A stretch of 64,000 nucleotides of DNA from an uncultured Cohaesibacter sp. (GTDB lineage Bacteria; Pseudomonadota; Alphaproteobacteria; Rhizobiales; Cohaesibacteraceae). Positions 16,121 through 24,055 of the stretch are shown here, in pieces. The stretch spans positions 4,356,501-4,420,500 of the forward strand of contig NZ_OY781114.1 of assembly GCF_963676485.1 (NCBI RefSeq), read 5' to 3'. A model generated the notes under the pieces. It saw nothing but the letters and a program-made list of their open reading frames with translations, was not told where the DNA came from and did not search any database. How positions within the stretch are numbered: the stretch's first letter is position 1; each line of letters begins with the position of its first letter. Both the position numbers and the translations under genes were made by a program.

Positions 16121-19059
16121 CACAGATTCTCCAGCAGTGCTGCCAGATCGGTGTCGAGATCCTCATCGTCGCTCTCCGAAGACGTTGTACCGGACGTATC
16201 GTCATCGAAACTCGCCAGCAGACTATCCAGATCCATATCGTCGTCGTCGGAATCCAGGCCGGAAAGCGCATCGTCGTCACTGTCGTCTGTAGACAGATCG
16301 AGGTCGAAGTCCGAGCCAAGATCCTCATCGCTAATATCTGGCAGGTCTGTCGCCAACGCGTCGGTTTCAATCCCAGCCTCATTATCGGATTGCACGGGCG
16401 CTGCCGCGAAGCTGATCGTTGTATCGTGATCGGCTCCAACGGGTGCTTTGATTGTCGCCCACGGGCCTGCGAGCATCGTCCCGCTCAAAGCCTGAAAAGA
16501 GCCCTGACGCACTTCATTGCGCCCCTTGATCGATAGCAGAGGAATAAAGCCACGCGTCACGACATCCGCCATTGTGCGCGTATTGAGAAGGCGTTCCGTG
16601 CAGGGCAGAGCAATTTGGTCGCCATATTGATCATTCATGGTATGTACTGGCATGTCGTCCAGAGACATGATCTTGCCAAGCTCCATCGACTTGCCCATGC
16701 TGCTCACCGTCTTTGCCATGAGAATGGCCGATAGAATGACCGGATTGGCCCAGAGCATTCCTTTCAGGCCACTACGCAGATTGAATTCTTCGAAATCAAA
16801 TGGCTCCACCGGTTCGGTTTTGCGGCCATAAGGCAACCGCAACAAAAATCGAGGTGACACAAGGCCAACATAAGATGCTTCAGGCAACTGCCGCATCGCA
16901 TCCCATTTTCTGGCCGTCACCGGGTGACGGTCCTGCTTGGGAATTTCCAGAAATTTGGGAGAAATTGCTGCAATAAACGGCGCATTCATCCATGCGGATA
17001 TCTTCGCCATTCGGGCAAGAAGATCGGCGTGAGGCGGTGTTTCCTCCAAACTGTACAAGCCGAAGACAGCCGACAGTGCGCCCTGTTCTTCATCAAGACG
17101 TGGTTCTTCTGCCAACATCCTGAATAACCCGCTTTCAGACAACTCATCCTGAGCTGATAGGTCTGCAGCCCATTCCTCGGCAGACACATCATAGAGAATG
17201 ATCTCGAGCGAAGCGCCGGTCTCAATCCGTCTGGCAAGCAAATCAAGAGAACGCCAAGTCGACTCGACGGCCTGAAAATCGGGATGGTGCAGAATAGCCC
17301 GCATGACGCCTGACAAGGCGCTGTCGATTGCTTCAAGCCAGCCTTGTTGGTCCGGATCCGGAGCTGCTGTCACATAAGGCTTGACCACGCGACTGATAAG
17401 ATCTTGCGCAGGCGTTGCCACCGCCGCAATGCTTTCCCTGTTACCGATCAGGCTCTGGAAATCACTGAGTTTGCAGTTGGCTGGTACGGCGCTTCCCTTG
17501 GCTCTGTTGCGCGGCAAATGCTCGATGTCAATCGGCTCTGCAGCCAGATCACTCAGATAGGAAGTCGGCGAAATTGCTCCCGTTGCAACACGCTGGCGAA
17601 GGGAAGACAGTTCTTCGAAGATGGAAACATTCTCATAGAGTTTATCAGGATGAAGGTCATCAAGACCGTTCAACTTCACCTCTATGCCAGCACCATCCTG
17701 GCCCAGAGGTAAAACAAGCGTCGTTGCAAATCTGGCAATAATGGTGTCGAGATTGTCGACATCAAGCTTGATCGGTTTTCGATTGGCGAGATCGTCGCCC
17801 GTTGCCAAATCGCCACGATTGGCGCGTCCTGTAAAATCTCCAAGAATGGCGATACGAAACTTGGAATGGCGATTTTGATTTTCCTGAGGTTGTTCGAGGG
17901 AAAGAAGCCCGAATGGTTCGGCCAGAATTGGCTCCTCATTTTCTTTTTCTCCTTCATCCTCACCAATCAAAAGCCCTACCAATTCCTCAGACAGATCAGT
18001 GTCGCCGTCGGATTGATCATCGAGAAGTGCGTCAAGATCAAGCTCTTCTTCTTCCGGCTCTGTCACATCTGGCGAGAGTGAGCCATCATCAAAAGCAGCG
18101 TCGTCATCTAGGTCATCTGGACCGTCTGCCAAAAGGGAAGCCAGATCGAGCGCATCCTCATCTTCTTGCAAATCCGAGACGCTTTCGTCTGTGTCGAAAA
18201 CATCGTCATCGGAATAGACGTTATGATCACTCTCTTCTTCGTCGCTGCTTGCCAGAAGACTGCTGAGGGCGGAGTTCAGATCGTGCCCATCGTCTTCGGT
18301 CTCTATCTCGAGTGAACGCAATGCAGACAATGCAGCCTGAGTGGAATCGCCCTCTTCTTCCGTTGATGGCACGGCAGAGGTGGACAAGAGACTTTCAAAC
18401 GCGGTCAGCGTTTCGTCAGGCATTTCCTGTTTATCAGAGACGGTCTGTTCTCGCAGACTGTCAAGAGCCGCAAATGTTGTGTCGCCTTCCTCCTTTGCTT
18501 TACTGATTGTCGAAGGCATCTGCTTCAAGCTTTCGAGGACTTTCTCTTGATCGTTCGACGAAGCAGGAGCGTCTCCTGAAGACGCAAGGATAGCGCTCAG
18601 GGCCTGAGGATCAGCAATCAGTTTGGCAATAAGCTCTTCCGCTCTAGTTTTACCATCCATATAGGTGATCAGATGAGAAAGGTGCGTCCGGGCTTCGAGC
18701 AATTTGCGCAATGGCTCAACCTTTTTGGCAACGGCCGCAGGCGTAAAATCCTTCATGCTCTCGAAGGAGAGATCAATGCTCAGGTTGCCATCGCCCGAAA
18801 GGGTGTTTGGCACCGTAAACGTCGCGCGCGGGCGAAGGGCTCGCATGCGCTCATCGAAATTATCGGCATCGATTTCGAGGAATTTGCGATCTGCTACACT
18901 GGGCAATGGAGCCTCTGATTTGCCAGACAGATCTGACATGACGCCCATCACGAAAGGGAGCTGAACTTTCTTTTCAGCTCCATAGAGCTCCACGTCATAT
19001 TCGATCTGTACGCGCGGCGCTCTATTTCTCGCGACGAACTTCTGCCCGCTTGTTGACAT
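16120..19059 (-). CDS. TssB-acidic linker-TssB'-TssC' sheath fusion protein
   Basis: The product has 979 residues in one uninterrupted frame. Residues 1-~155 are almost a copy of the operon's own TssB (29425-29943). Residues ~165-395 are a strongly acidic linker with repeated Leu-Leu motifs (LDLASLLAD, LDLDALLDD). Residues ~400-490 (FRIAILGDFTGRANRG, IKLDVDNLDTI) match the TssB pattern again, more distantly. Residues ~570-865 are TssC-like: HHPDFQAVESTWRSLDLL and RFLLRLPYGRKTEPVEPF match TssC's HHKDFQKLESAWRGLHFL and RFLGRHPYGEKTDPVDEF. The last ~95 residues are acidic (MDLDSLLASFDDD, DLDTDLAALLENL) and replace the TssC C-terminal domain. The start at 19059 has AGGGGAT upstream; ATG 19110 is less likely. 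It may assemble into, cap or limit the sheath (inference). Confidence 0.85.
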   Translation of the reverse strand: MSTSGQKFVARNRAPRVQIEYDVELYGAEKKVQLPFVMGVMSDLSGKSEAPLPSVADRKFLEIDADNFDERMRALRPRATFTVPNTLSGDGNLSIDLSFESMKDFTPAAVAKKVEPLRKLLEARTHLSHLITYMDGKTRAEELIAKLIADPQALSAILASSGDAPASSNDQEKVLESLKQMPSTISKAKEEGDTTFAALDSLREQTVSDKQEMPDETLTAFESLLSTSAVPSTEEEGDSTQAALSALRSLEIETEDDGHDLNSALSSLLASSDEEESDHNVYSDDDVFDTDESVSDLQEDEDALDLASLLADGPDDLDDDAAFDDGSLSPDVTEPEEEELDLDALLDDQSDGDTDLSEELVGLLIGEDEGEKENEEPILAEPFGLLSLEQPQENQNRHSKFRIAILGDFTGRANRGDLATGDDLANRKPIKLDVDNLDTIIARFATTLVLPLGQDGAGIEVKLNGLDDLHPDKLYENVSIFEELSSLRQRVATGAISPTSYLSDLAAEPIDIEHLPRNRAKGSAVPANCKLSDFQSLIGNRESIAAVATPAQDLISRVVKPYVTAAPDPDQQGWLEAIDSALSGVMRAILHHPDFQAVESTWRSLDLLARRIETGASLEIILYDVSAEEWAADLSAQDELSESGLFRMLAEEPRLDEEQGALSAVFGLYSLEETPPHADLLARMAKISAWMNAPFIAAISPKFLEIPKQDRHPVTARKWDAMRQLPEASYVGLVSPRFLLRLPYGRKTEPVEPFDFEEFNLRSGLKGMLWANPVILSAILMAKTVSSMGKSMELGKIMSLDDMPVHTMNDQYGDQIALPCTERLLNTRTMADVVTRGFIPLLSIKGRNEVRQGSFQALSGTMLAGPWATIKAPVGADHDTTISFAAAPVQSDNEAGIETDALATDLPDISDEDLGSDFDLDLSTDDSDDDALSGLDSDDDDMDLDSLLASFDDDTSGTTSSESDDEDLDTDLAALLENL

Positions 19060-19165
19060 TGGACATCCCCTAACTCGGCTGGTGGCGCGCTCAGTCAAAA
19101 AACCAAACATGGCCCGTTTGCTTTGTTAGTGCAGGGGAAGGCCGCTTAAGGTTCGCGCCGGGATC

Positions 19166-19184
19166 AAAAAAACACCGAAAGGTG
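19166..19184 (-). terminator. short terminator-like hairpin between the coiled-coil gene and the sheath-fusion gene
   Basis: On the minus strand CACC-TTTC-GGTG is followed directly by seven T residues, 26 nt after the coiled-coil gene's stop. The stem is only 4 bp, so it may be a partial attenuator. It could separate expression of the fusion gene from upstream T6SS genes. Confidence 0.4.
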
Positions 19185-19209
19185 GGCCAAGGCGCTGTTC
19201 TGACGGGCG

Positions 19210-20277
19210 TTAACCGGCAAGTTCTTCGACCGCTGAGGTGATCGACTTCAGAATGCCTTTCACATTCTTGGCCTCCGATTGCATGGTCTTGCGATCCAGA
19301 GCCTTGATCCTTTCCAGCAGCGTTCTGTCATCAATCTTGGCACCGAGATCCGCGAGGGCTTCCTCGATATCATCCAGAAAGCTTTCCTGCTTGTTGAGGC
19401 GCTCGGCAAGAACGCGCACCTGTCCCTTGAGCTTCATGCATTCGGCTCCGACCTGGATGCCTTCCTTGAAGGATGGGGCGGCTTTCATCCTGACCTCGAT
19501 CTTGCCAGCGGCTTTGGACAGAGCGTCCGTTGAATGCCGGGTCTTGGACACGTTGTTGCGGTAATCCTTGCGGGCCGTTTCGGCCTTGCGGGCAAAGCCG
19601 GCCAGCTTCTTGTCCGGCTCCTTGTTACCGGATGTCAGTTCAATCTTGTGTTTGGCAAATTTGGCAAGGGCCTTGTCGAGAGTTCGCCTCAGGGTCTCCT
19701 CGCTGCGCATTTGCTTCTCGAAATCTTGATAGAGCGCCCTCAGTGTTTTGGCGATCGCGATATAGGCCGTGACATCCGCTCCAGAGGATGCGACCAGTCG
19801 ACTGACGCTGGTTGTGAGTTTGACGACGGATTGTCCCCATTTCACAACGGTCCTGATCCGCGCTTCGGTAAGGTTGGCATCATTGCGTGCCTCTTTCTTC
19901 AGGCGGTCTTGCGCCGCCTTTTGGGCATCCTCTTCTGTCGAATTCATCTGCGCAAGAATGGCCTTGTTCGTCATCGCCGCCGTTGCTTCGACTTTCCTGG
20001 CGGTCTCTTGCGTGACGGGACGCTCGCTCATCAGACCATCGATTTCTTTGGCGGCGTCGAAGGCAAGCTTCTTGATCTTCGTCTCTCTGTCTTCCAGCAC
20101 CTTTCTGGCGTCAGCCTCAAGGCGCTTGAACAGGGATTCGGGCGCTGGTGTCTTGCCTTTCGTCGTCACCTCGAATTCGACGTCGACCCGAAAGGCGGGC
20201 ACTTCGATATACTCGCTCTTTGGTTTGTTGCGCACCAGATCGACCACATAAAACTTGTGTTTGGCGGTGGTTGCCAT
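19210..20277 (-). CDS. uncharacterised coiled-coil protein between clpV and the sheath fusion
   Basis: The 355-residue product is Lys/Ala/Glu-rich. The N-terminal ~60 residues look β-rich (KFYVVDLVRNKPKSEYIEVP, RVDVEFEVT). The rest is predicted almost entirely helical with heptad-like patterns (residues ~65-130, 175-260 and 285-355), including NKQESFLDDIEEALADLGAK. No signal peptide, membrane span or catalytic motif is visible and no family is recognised. ATG 20277 is chosen (AAGGAT ~9 nt upstream); the TTG at 20283 is two codons earlier. It follows clpV by 32 nt and is followed by a weak terminator-like hairpin. A structural, chaperone or cargo role is possible. Confidence 0.7.
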   Translation of the reverse strand: MATTAKHKFYVVDLVRNKPKSEYIEVPAFRVDVEFEVTTKGKTPAPESLFKRLEADARKVLEDRETKIKKLAFDAAKEIDGLMSERPVTQETARKVEATAAMTNKAILAQMNSTEEDAQKAAQDRLKKEARNDANLTEARIRTVVKWGQSVVKLTTSVSRLVASSGADVTAYIAIAKTLRALYQDFEKQMRSEETLRRTLDKALAKFAKHKIELTSGNKEPDKKLAGFARKAETARKDYRNNVSKTRHSTDALSKAAGKIEVRMKAAPSFKEGIQVGAECMKLKGQVRVLAERLNKQESFLDDIEEALADLGAKIDDRTLLERIKALDRKTMQSEAKNVKGILKSITSAVEELAG

Positions 20278-20309
20278 CTGCAATATCCTTCTTTTTCAAA
20301 CAATAGGGC

Positions 20310-23012
20310 TCAGTCGAAGGCGTAGGAAAAGTCGCCATCGGTCACATCAATCGCGATCCGTTCGATGCTGCCGCTTTCCAGCTTTCGGGTGAGAAACTCG
20401 GTTGAGATGGCGGGCAGCATGGTGTTGGTGATGATGGCATCGATCATCCGTCCGCCGCTTTCCAGCTCCTGACAGCGCGAGACGATCGTATCAATCACCG
20501 CATCGGAATAGGTGAAGGGAACTCCGTAGGTATCCCGAACTCTCTTGCGGATGCGCTCAAGTTGAAGGGCCGTGATCTTGCTAATCATGTCAGGGCTAAG
20601 TGGATAATACGGAATGGAGGCCATCCGCCCGAGTAGGGCCGGAGGGAAAACCTTGAGCAAGGGGGCTCGCAGGGCCTTGGCCATGCCTTCCGGATCTGGC
20701 GTCAACTCTGGATCTGCGCATAGATCCATGATCACTTCTGAGCCGACATTCGACGTCAGCAGAATAAGCGTGTTTCGAAAATCGATCATCCGGCCTTCGC
20801 CATCCTCCATCACGCCCTTGTCAAAGACCTGGAAGAAGATTTCATGCACATCCGGGTGCGCCTTCTCCACCTCATCGAGCAGCACCACCGAATAGGGCTT
20901 GCGCCGCACCGCTTCGGTCAGCACGCCGCCTTCGCCATAGCCCACATAGCCCGGAGGGGCGCCCTTGAGGCTGGAGACCGTGTGGGCTTCCTGGAACTCG
21001 GACATGTTGATGGTGATCACATTCTGCTCGCCGCCATAGAGCACCTCGGCGAGCGACAGTGCGGTTTCCGTCTTGCCGACGCCTGAGGTGCCTGCCAGCA
21101 TGAAGACGCCAACCGGCTTGTTGGGGTTGTCGAGCCCGGCACGCGAGGCCTTGACGCGCGCGGCGATCATGGCCATGGCGTGGTCCTGACCGATCACCCG
21201 TTTGGAGAGATGGTCGGCAAGATTGAGCACCGTGCGGATTTCGTCCTTGACCATGCGCCCGACAGGAATGCCAGTCCAATCCGCCACAACAGAGCCGACA
21301 GCCTGCGCATCCACGATCGGAAGAATGAGGGGCGTCTCTCCCTGCAAGTCTGATAACTCTGCCTGTTTGAGTAGCAACGCTTCTCGGGTTTCTTCTCGTC
21401 GCTCGGAATGCATCCCCGCGTGGGACGGTGCCGATTGCCCATCTCCTGTCGCTTCGACGGGTGGTTCGGTTTCCCTTAGCTTTGCCCGCAAAGCAAGGAT
21501 CTCTTCAACAAGCTTTTTTTCTGCTTCCCAGCGATCTGTAAGAGACTGAAGGCGAAGTGTTTCAGCCTCCAAGGCTTCGGTTATACGAAAGCGCCTTTCG
21601 TCAACGAGCAAACCGGCCGCTTCGTCTCGGTCAATGATGTCCAGCTCAGTCCGTAGAGCCTCGATATGCCGCTGGCTATCATCAACTGAGGCGGGTACGG
21701 CATGCAGACTGATTGCTACACGTGCTGACGCCGTGTCGAGTACGCTGAGAGCCTTGTCGGGCAGCTGTCTGGCTGGAATATAGCGTGCGGACAGCTTGAC
21801 CGCCGTCTCCAGCGCTTCATCTAGGATCTGCACTTTATGATGCTTCTCCAGCATGGTTGCTATGGAGCGCATCATGAGAATGGCGCGCGCCTCATCGGGC
21901 TCCTCGACTTGCACCACCTGAAAGCGCCGGGTCAAGGCAGGATCCTTTTCGATATGCTTCTTGTATTCCGCCCAGGTGGTCGCCCCAATGGTCCGCAAGG
22001 TGCCTCGAGCCAGCGCGGGTTTCAGAAGATTGGCAGCATCCCCTGTTCCCGCCGCACCTCCCGCCCCAACCAGCGTGTGCGTTTCATCAACGAACAAAAC
22101 AATCGGTGCCGGACTGGCCTGCACTTCTTCAAGCACGCTTTTGAGGCGATTTTCAAACTCGCCTTTCATGGAAGCACCAGCCTGCAGGAGACCGACATCC
22201 AGAGAGAGAACCCGTGCCTCGCGCAGTCCTTCTGGCACGTCACCGCGCACAATGCGCAAGGCAAATCCTTCGACAACCGCCGTTTTACCAACGCCGGCTT
22301 CCCCGGTCAGGATAGGGTTGTTCTGCCTGCGTCGCATGAGCACGTCGATGATCTGCCGGATTTCTTCATCTCGCCCTACGATCGGATCGATTTCGCCTTG
22401 CCGGGCTTTCTCGGTCAAGTCGCTGCAGAATTGGGAGAGAGCATCGCCGCCGCCTAATTGGGCAGGAATTACATTGGATGTTTGGCCCTGCTCTATATCG
22501 TGCCCACCGCTCCTATCGGTTGCCGACATTTTATCTTCAGGTGATCCGGCCAGAATGTCCTGATGATGTTTGGAGAAATGATCGATATCAACCTTGCTGA
22601 ATTGCGGAGAGATCGCCTCCATGAGACGTCTGAGACTGGATGTCTTCAGGACACCGAATAACAGATACCCGGTGCGCACCTGAGATGCACCAAACAGCAG
22701 GGATGCATAGACCCATGCCCGTTCAACGGCTTCCTCCAAATGCGGCGAAAGGTCGGAAATTGCCGTAGCCCCGCGCGGCAGGCTATCCAGATTTCGGACG
22801 ACATCGCCTGCAAGGCGGGCGGCATCAAGCTCATACTGATTTATCAGATGATGCAAGTCACTATCTTGCAATTGCAGTATCTGGTGAATCCAGTGGACCA
22901 GCTCAACATAGGGATTGCCGCGCATCTTGCAAAAAACCGTGGCGCTTTCAATAGACTGAAACCCCAATTGGTTCAATTTGCCAAACAGGGCCATGCGGCT
23001 GATTTCCGACAT
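20310..23012 (-). CDS. clpV: T6SS sheath-disassembly ATPase ClpV (TssH)
   Basis: This is a 900-residue AAA+ disaggregase of the ClpB/ClpV class. An N-terminal Clp-N domain (residues 1-~150) would bind contracted TssC. AAA1 has Walker A GEAGVGKT (residues 237-244) and Walker B LFVDETHTL. A middle coiled coil (LEAETLRLQSLTDRWEAEK...) follows, and AAA2 has GTSGVGKT and VVLLDEVEKAHPDV. ATG 23012 has AGGAAAG upstream and gives the usual ClpV N-terminus; upstream in-frame codons overlap tssG. It recycles contracted TssB/C sheaths in the cytoplasm. Two sheath-type proteins (TssBC and the fusion) are potential clients here. Confidence 0.97.
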   Translation of the reverse strand: MSEISRMALFGKLNQLGFQSIESATVFCKMRGNPYVELVHWIHQILQLQDSDLHHLINQYELDAARLAGDVVRNLDSLPRGATAISDLSPHLEEAVERAWVYASLLFGASQVRTGYLLFGVLKTSSLRRLMEAISPQFSKVDIDHFSKHHQDILAGSPEDKMSATDRSGGHDIEQGQTSNVIPAQLGGGDALSQFCSDLTEKARQGEIDPIVGRDEEIRQIIDVLMRRRQNNPILTGEAGVGKTAVVEGFALRIVRGDVPEGLREARVLSLDVGLLQAGASMKGEFENRLKSVLEEVQASPAPIVLFVDETHTLVGAGGAAGTGDAANLLKPALARGTLRTIGATTWAEYKKHIEKDPALTRRFQVVQVEEPDEARAILMMRSIATMLEKHHKVQILDEALETAVKLSARYIPARQLPDKALSVLDTASARVAISLHAVPASVDDSQRHIEALRTELDIIDRDEAAGLLVDERRFRITEALEAETLRLQSLTDRWEAEKKLVEEILALRAKLRETEPPVEATGDGQSAPSHAGMHSERREETREALLLKQAELSDLQGETPLILPIVDAQAVGSVVADWTGIPVGRMVKDEIRTVLNLADHLSKRVIGQDHAMAMIAARVKASRAGLDNPNKPVGVFMLAGTSGVGKTETALSLAEVLYGGEQNVITINMSEFQEAHTVSSLKGAPPGYVGYGEGGVLTEAVRRKPYSVVLLDEVEKAHPDVHEIFFQVFDKGVMEDGEGRMIDFRNTLILLTSNVGSEVIMDLCADPELTPDPEGMAKALRAPLLKVFPPALLGRMASIPYYPLSPDMISKITALQLERIRKRVRDTYGVPFTYSDAVIDTIVSRCQELESGGRMIDAIITNTMLPAISTEFLTRKLESGSIERIAIDVTDGDFSYAFD

Positions 23013-23035
23013 TGTTTCTTTCCTATGAAAAGGGT

Positions 23036-24055
23036 TCAAAATTCGTGATGCAATGGAGCTGAAAGAAAGAGATCGTCGGCATCTTTCTTTTCTCGCTGGC
23101 CGATCCAGCTGGTTTGACCCAGCGCGATGTTTGAGCCGAGAACCGCTTTGGGAACCTCTTCCTCTTTCAGGATCAGGTTCACGTCCCATTCCAACGTCTC
23201 TCCGGCATAAGAGCGGATGATTGCGTTGAGCCGTTTGATGCTTCGCCCGCCTGGAAGCAGACGTTTATAGTCTTCAAGATTTAAGGGGCCTATGCGAATG
23301 CGAAACCTCGCTTCGCGCGACCAGACTTTTTCGCCCAGACTTGCGCTTTGTCCGAGACAGGCCCCGCCTAGGCGTCCGCGATCGGTTGGCTCAAGATGCA
23401 GCCAGCTACCGACAAAACTTTCAATGGATATCCGGGCGCTGAAAAAACTCTTCAGAATAGCCGCTAGGCCTGCTTCGTTGCGTGGGCCTGCCGACAATAG
23501 ACCGGCAAAATGACGTCGAGCGAGATCGGGCATTGCGTCGCGGCAAGCAAAGGCTTCCCCGGCCACGCCCGCAATCGCATCAAGCTTTTCCCCAAAGGGA
23601 TCATCATCAATACGGTCGAACGACGGGGCGGGTTCTCCCGTTGTCCAAGCGCGATAAAATAGCGAAAGCATGCGATGATGGAACATGTCCGCAAAAGCAG
23701 CAAAGGTCGGATCATGCTGATTGCGCAGTCGATCTCTGGCATATTCAGTCAGATGAAGCGGCAGGGCGCCGTTCGGGCCAAAGAGCCCAAACGCATGCTG
23801 AGACAGCCGAGCGGGTCCCCTGCCCTCATTTACGGCGAAGCGTGCAATCGTCGACGTTGGAAAAGCCAGCTCCGGCTCTTGCCCAAGACGAACAGGGTCT
23901 TGCGCGGGTCGCCGGGAGCGGCCGAGACGTGGATTGCTGTCGTAAGCAGCCTCAATCAGTCTGAGAGCCTGAAACAGGTGGTGTGTTTGCGGTGATCCCT
24001 CGAGCGCATCAAGACGGCTCAGATCAGGACCTTTTTCCCGCTCTTGGCTGGCCAT
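23036..24055 (-). CDS. tssG: T6SS baseplate protein TssG
   Basis: The 339-residue product carries the TssG signatures FQALRLIEAAY (residues ~28-38), HAFGLFGPNGALPLHLTEYA (~87-106), FADMFHHRMLSLFYRAW and LDVNLIL-like strands (WDVNLILKEEEVP). With TssF and TssK it builds the baseplate wedge. The start overlaps the tssF 3' end by 37 nt, and clpV begins 24 nt after its stop. Confidence 0.95.
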   Translation of the reverse strand: MASQEREKGPDLSRLDALEGSPQTHHLFQALRLIEAAYDSNPRLGRSRRPAQDPVRLGQEPELAFPTSTIARFAVNEGRGPARLSQHAFGLFGPNGALPLHLTEYARDRLRNQHDPTFAAFADMFHHRMLSLFYRAWTTGEPAPSFDRIDDDPFGEKLDAIAGVAGEAFACRDAMPDLARRHFAGLLSAGPRNEAGLAAILKSFFSARISIESFVGSWLHLEPTDRGRLGGACLGQSASLGEKVWSREARFRIRIGPLNLEDYKRLLPGGRSIKRLNAIIRSYAGETLEWDVNLILKEEEVPKAVLGSNIALGQTSWIGQREKKDADDLFLSAPLHHEF

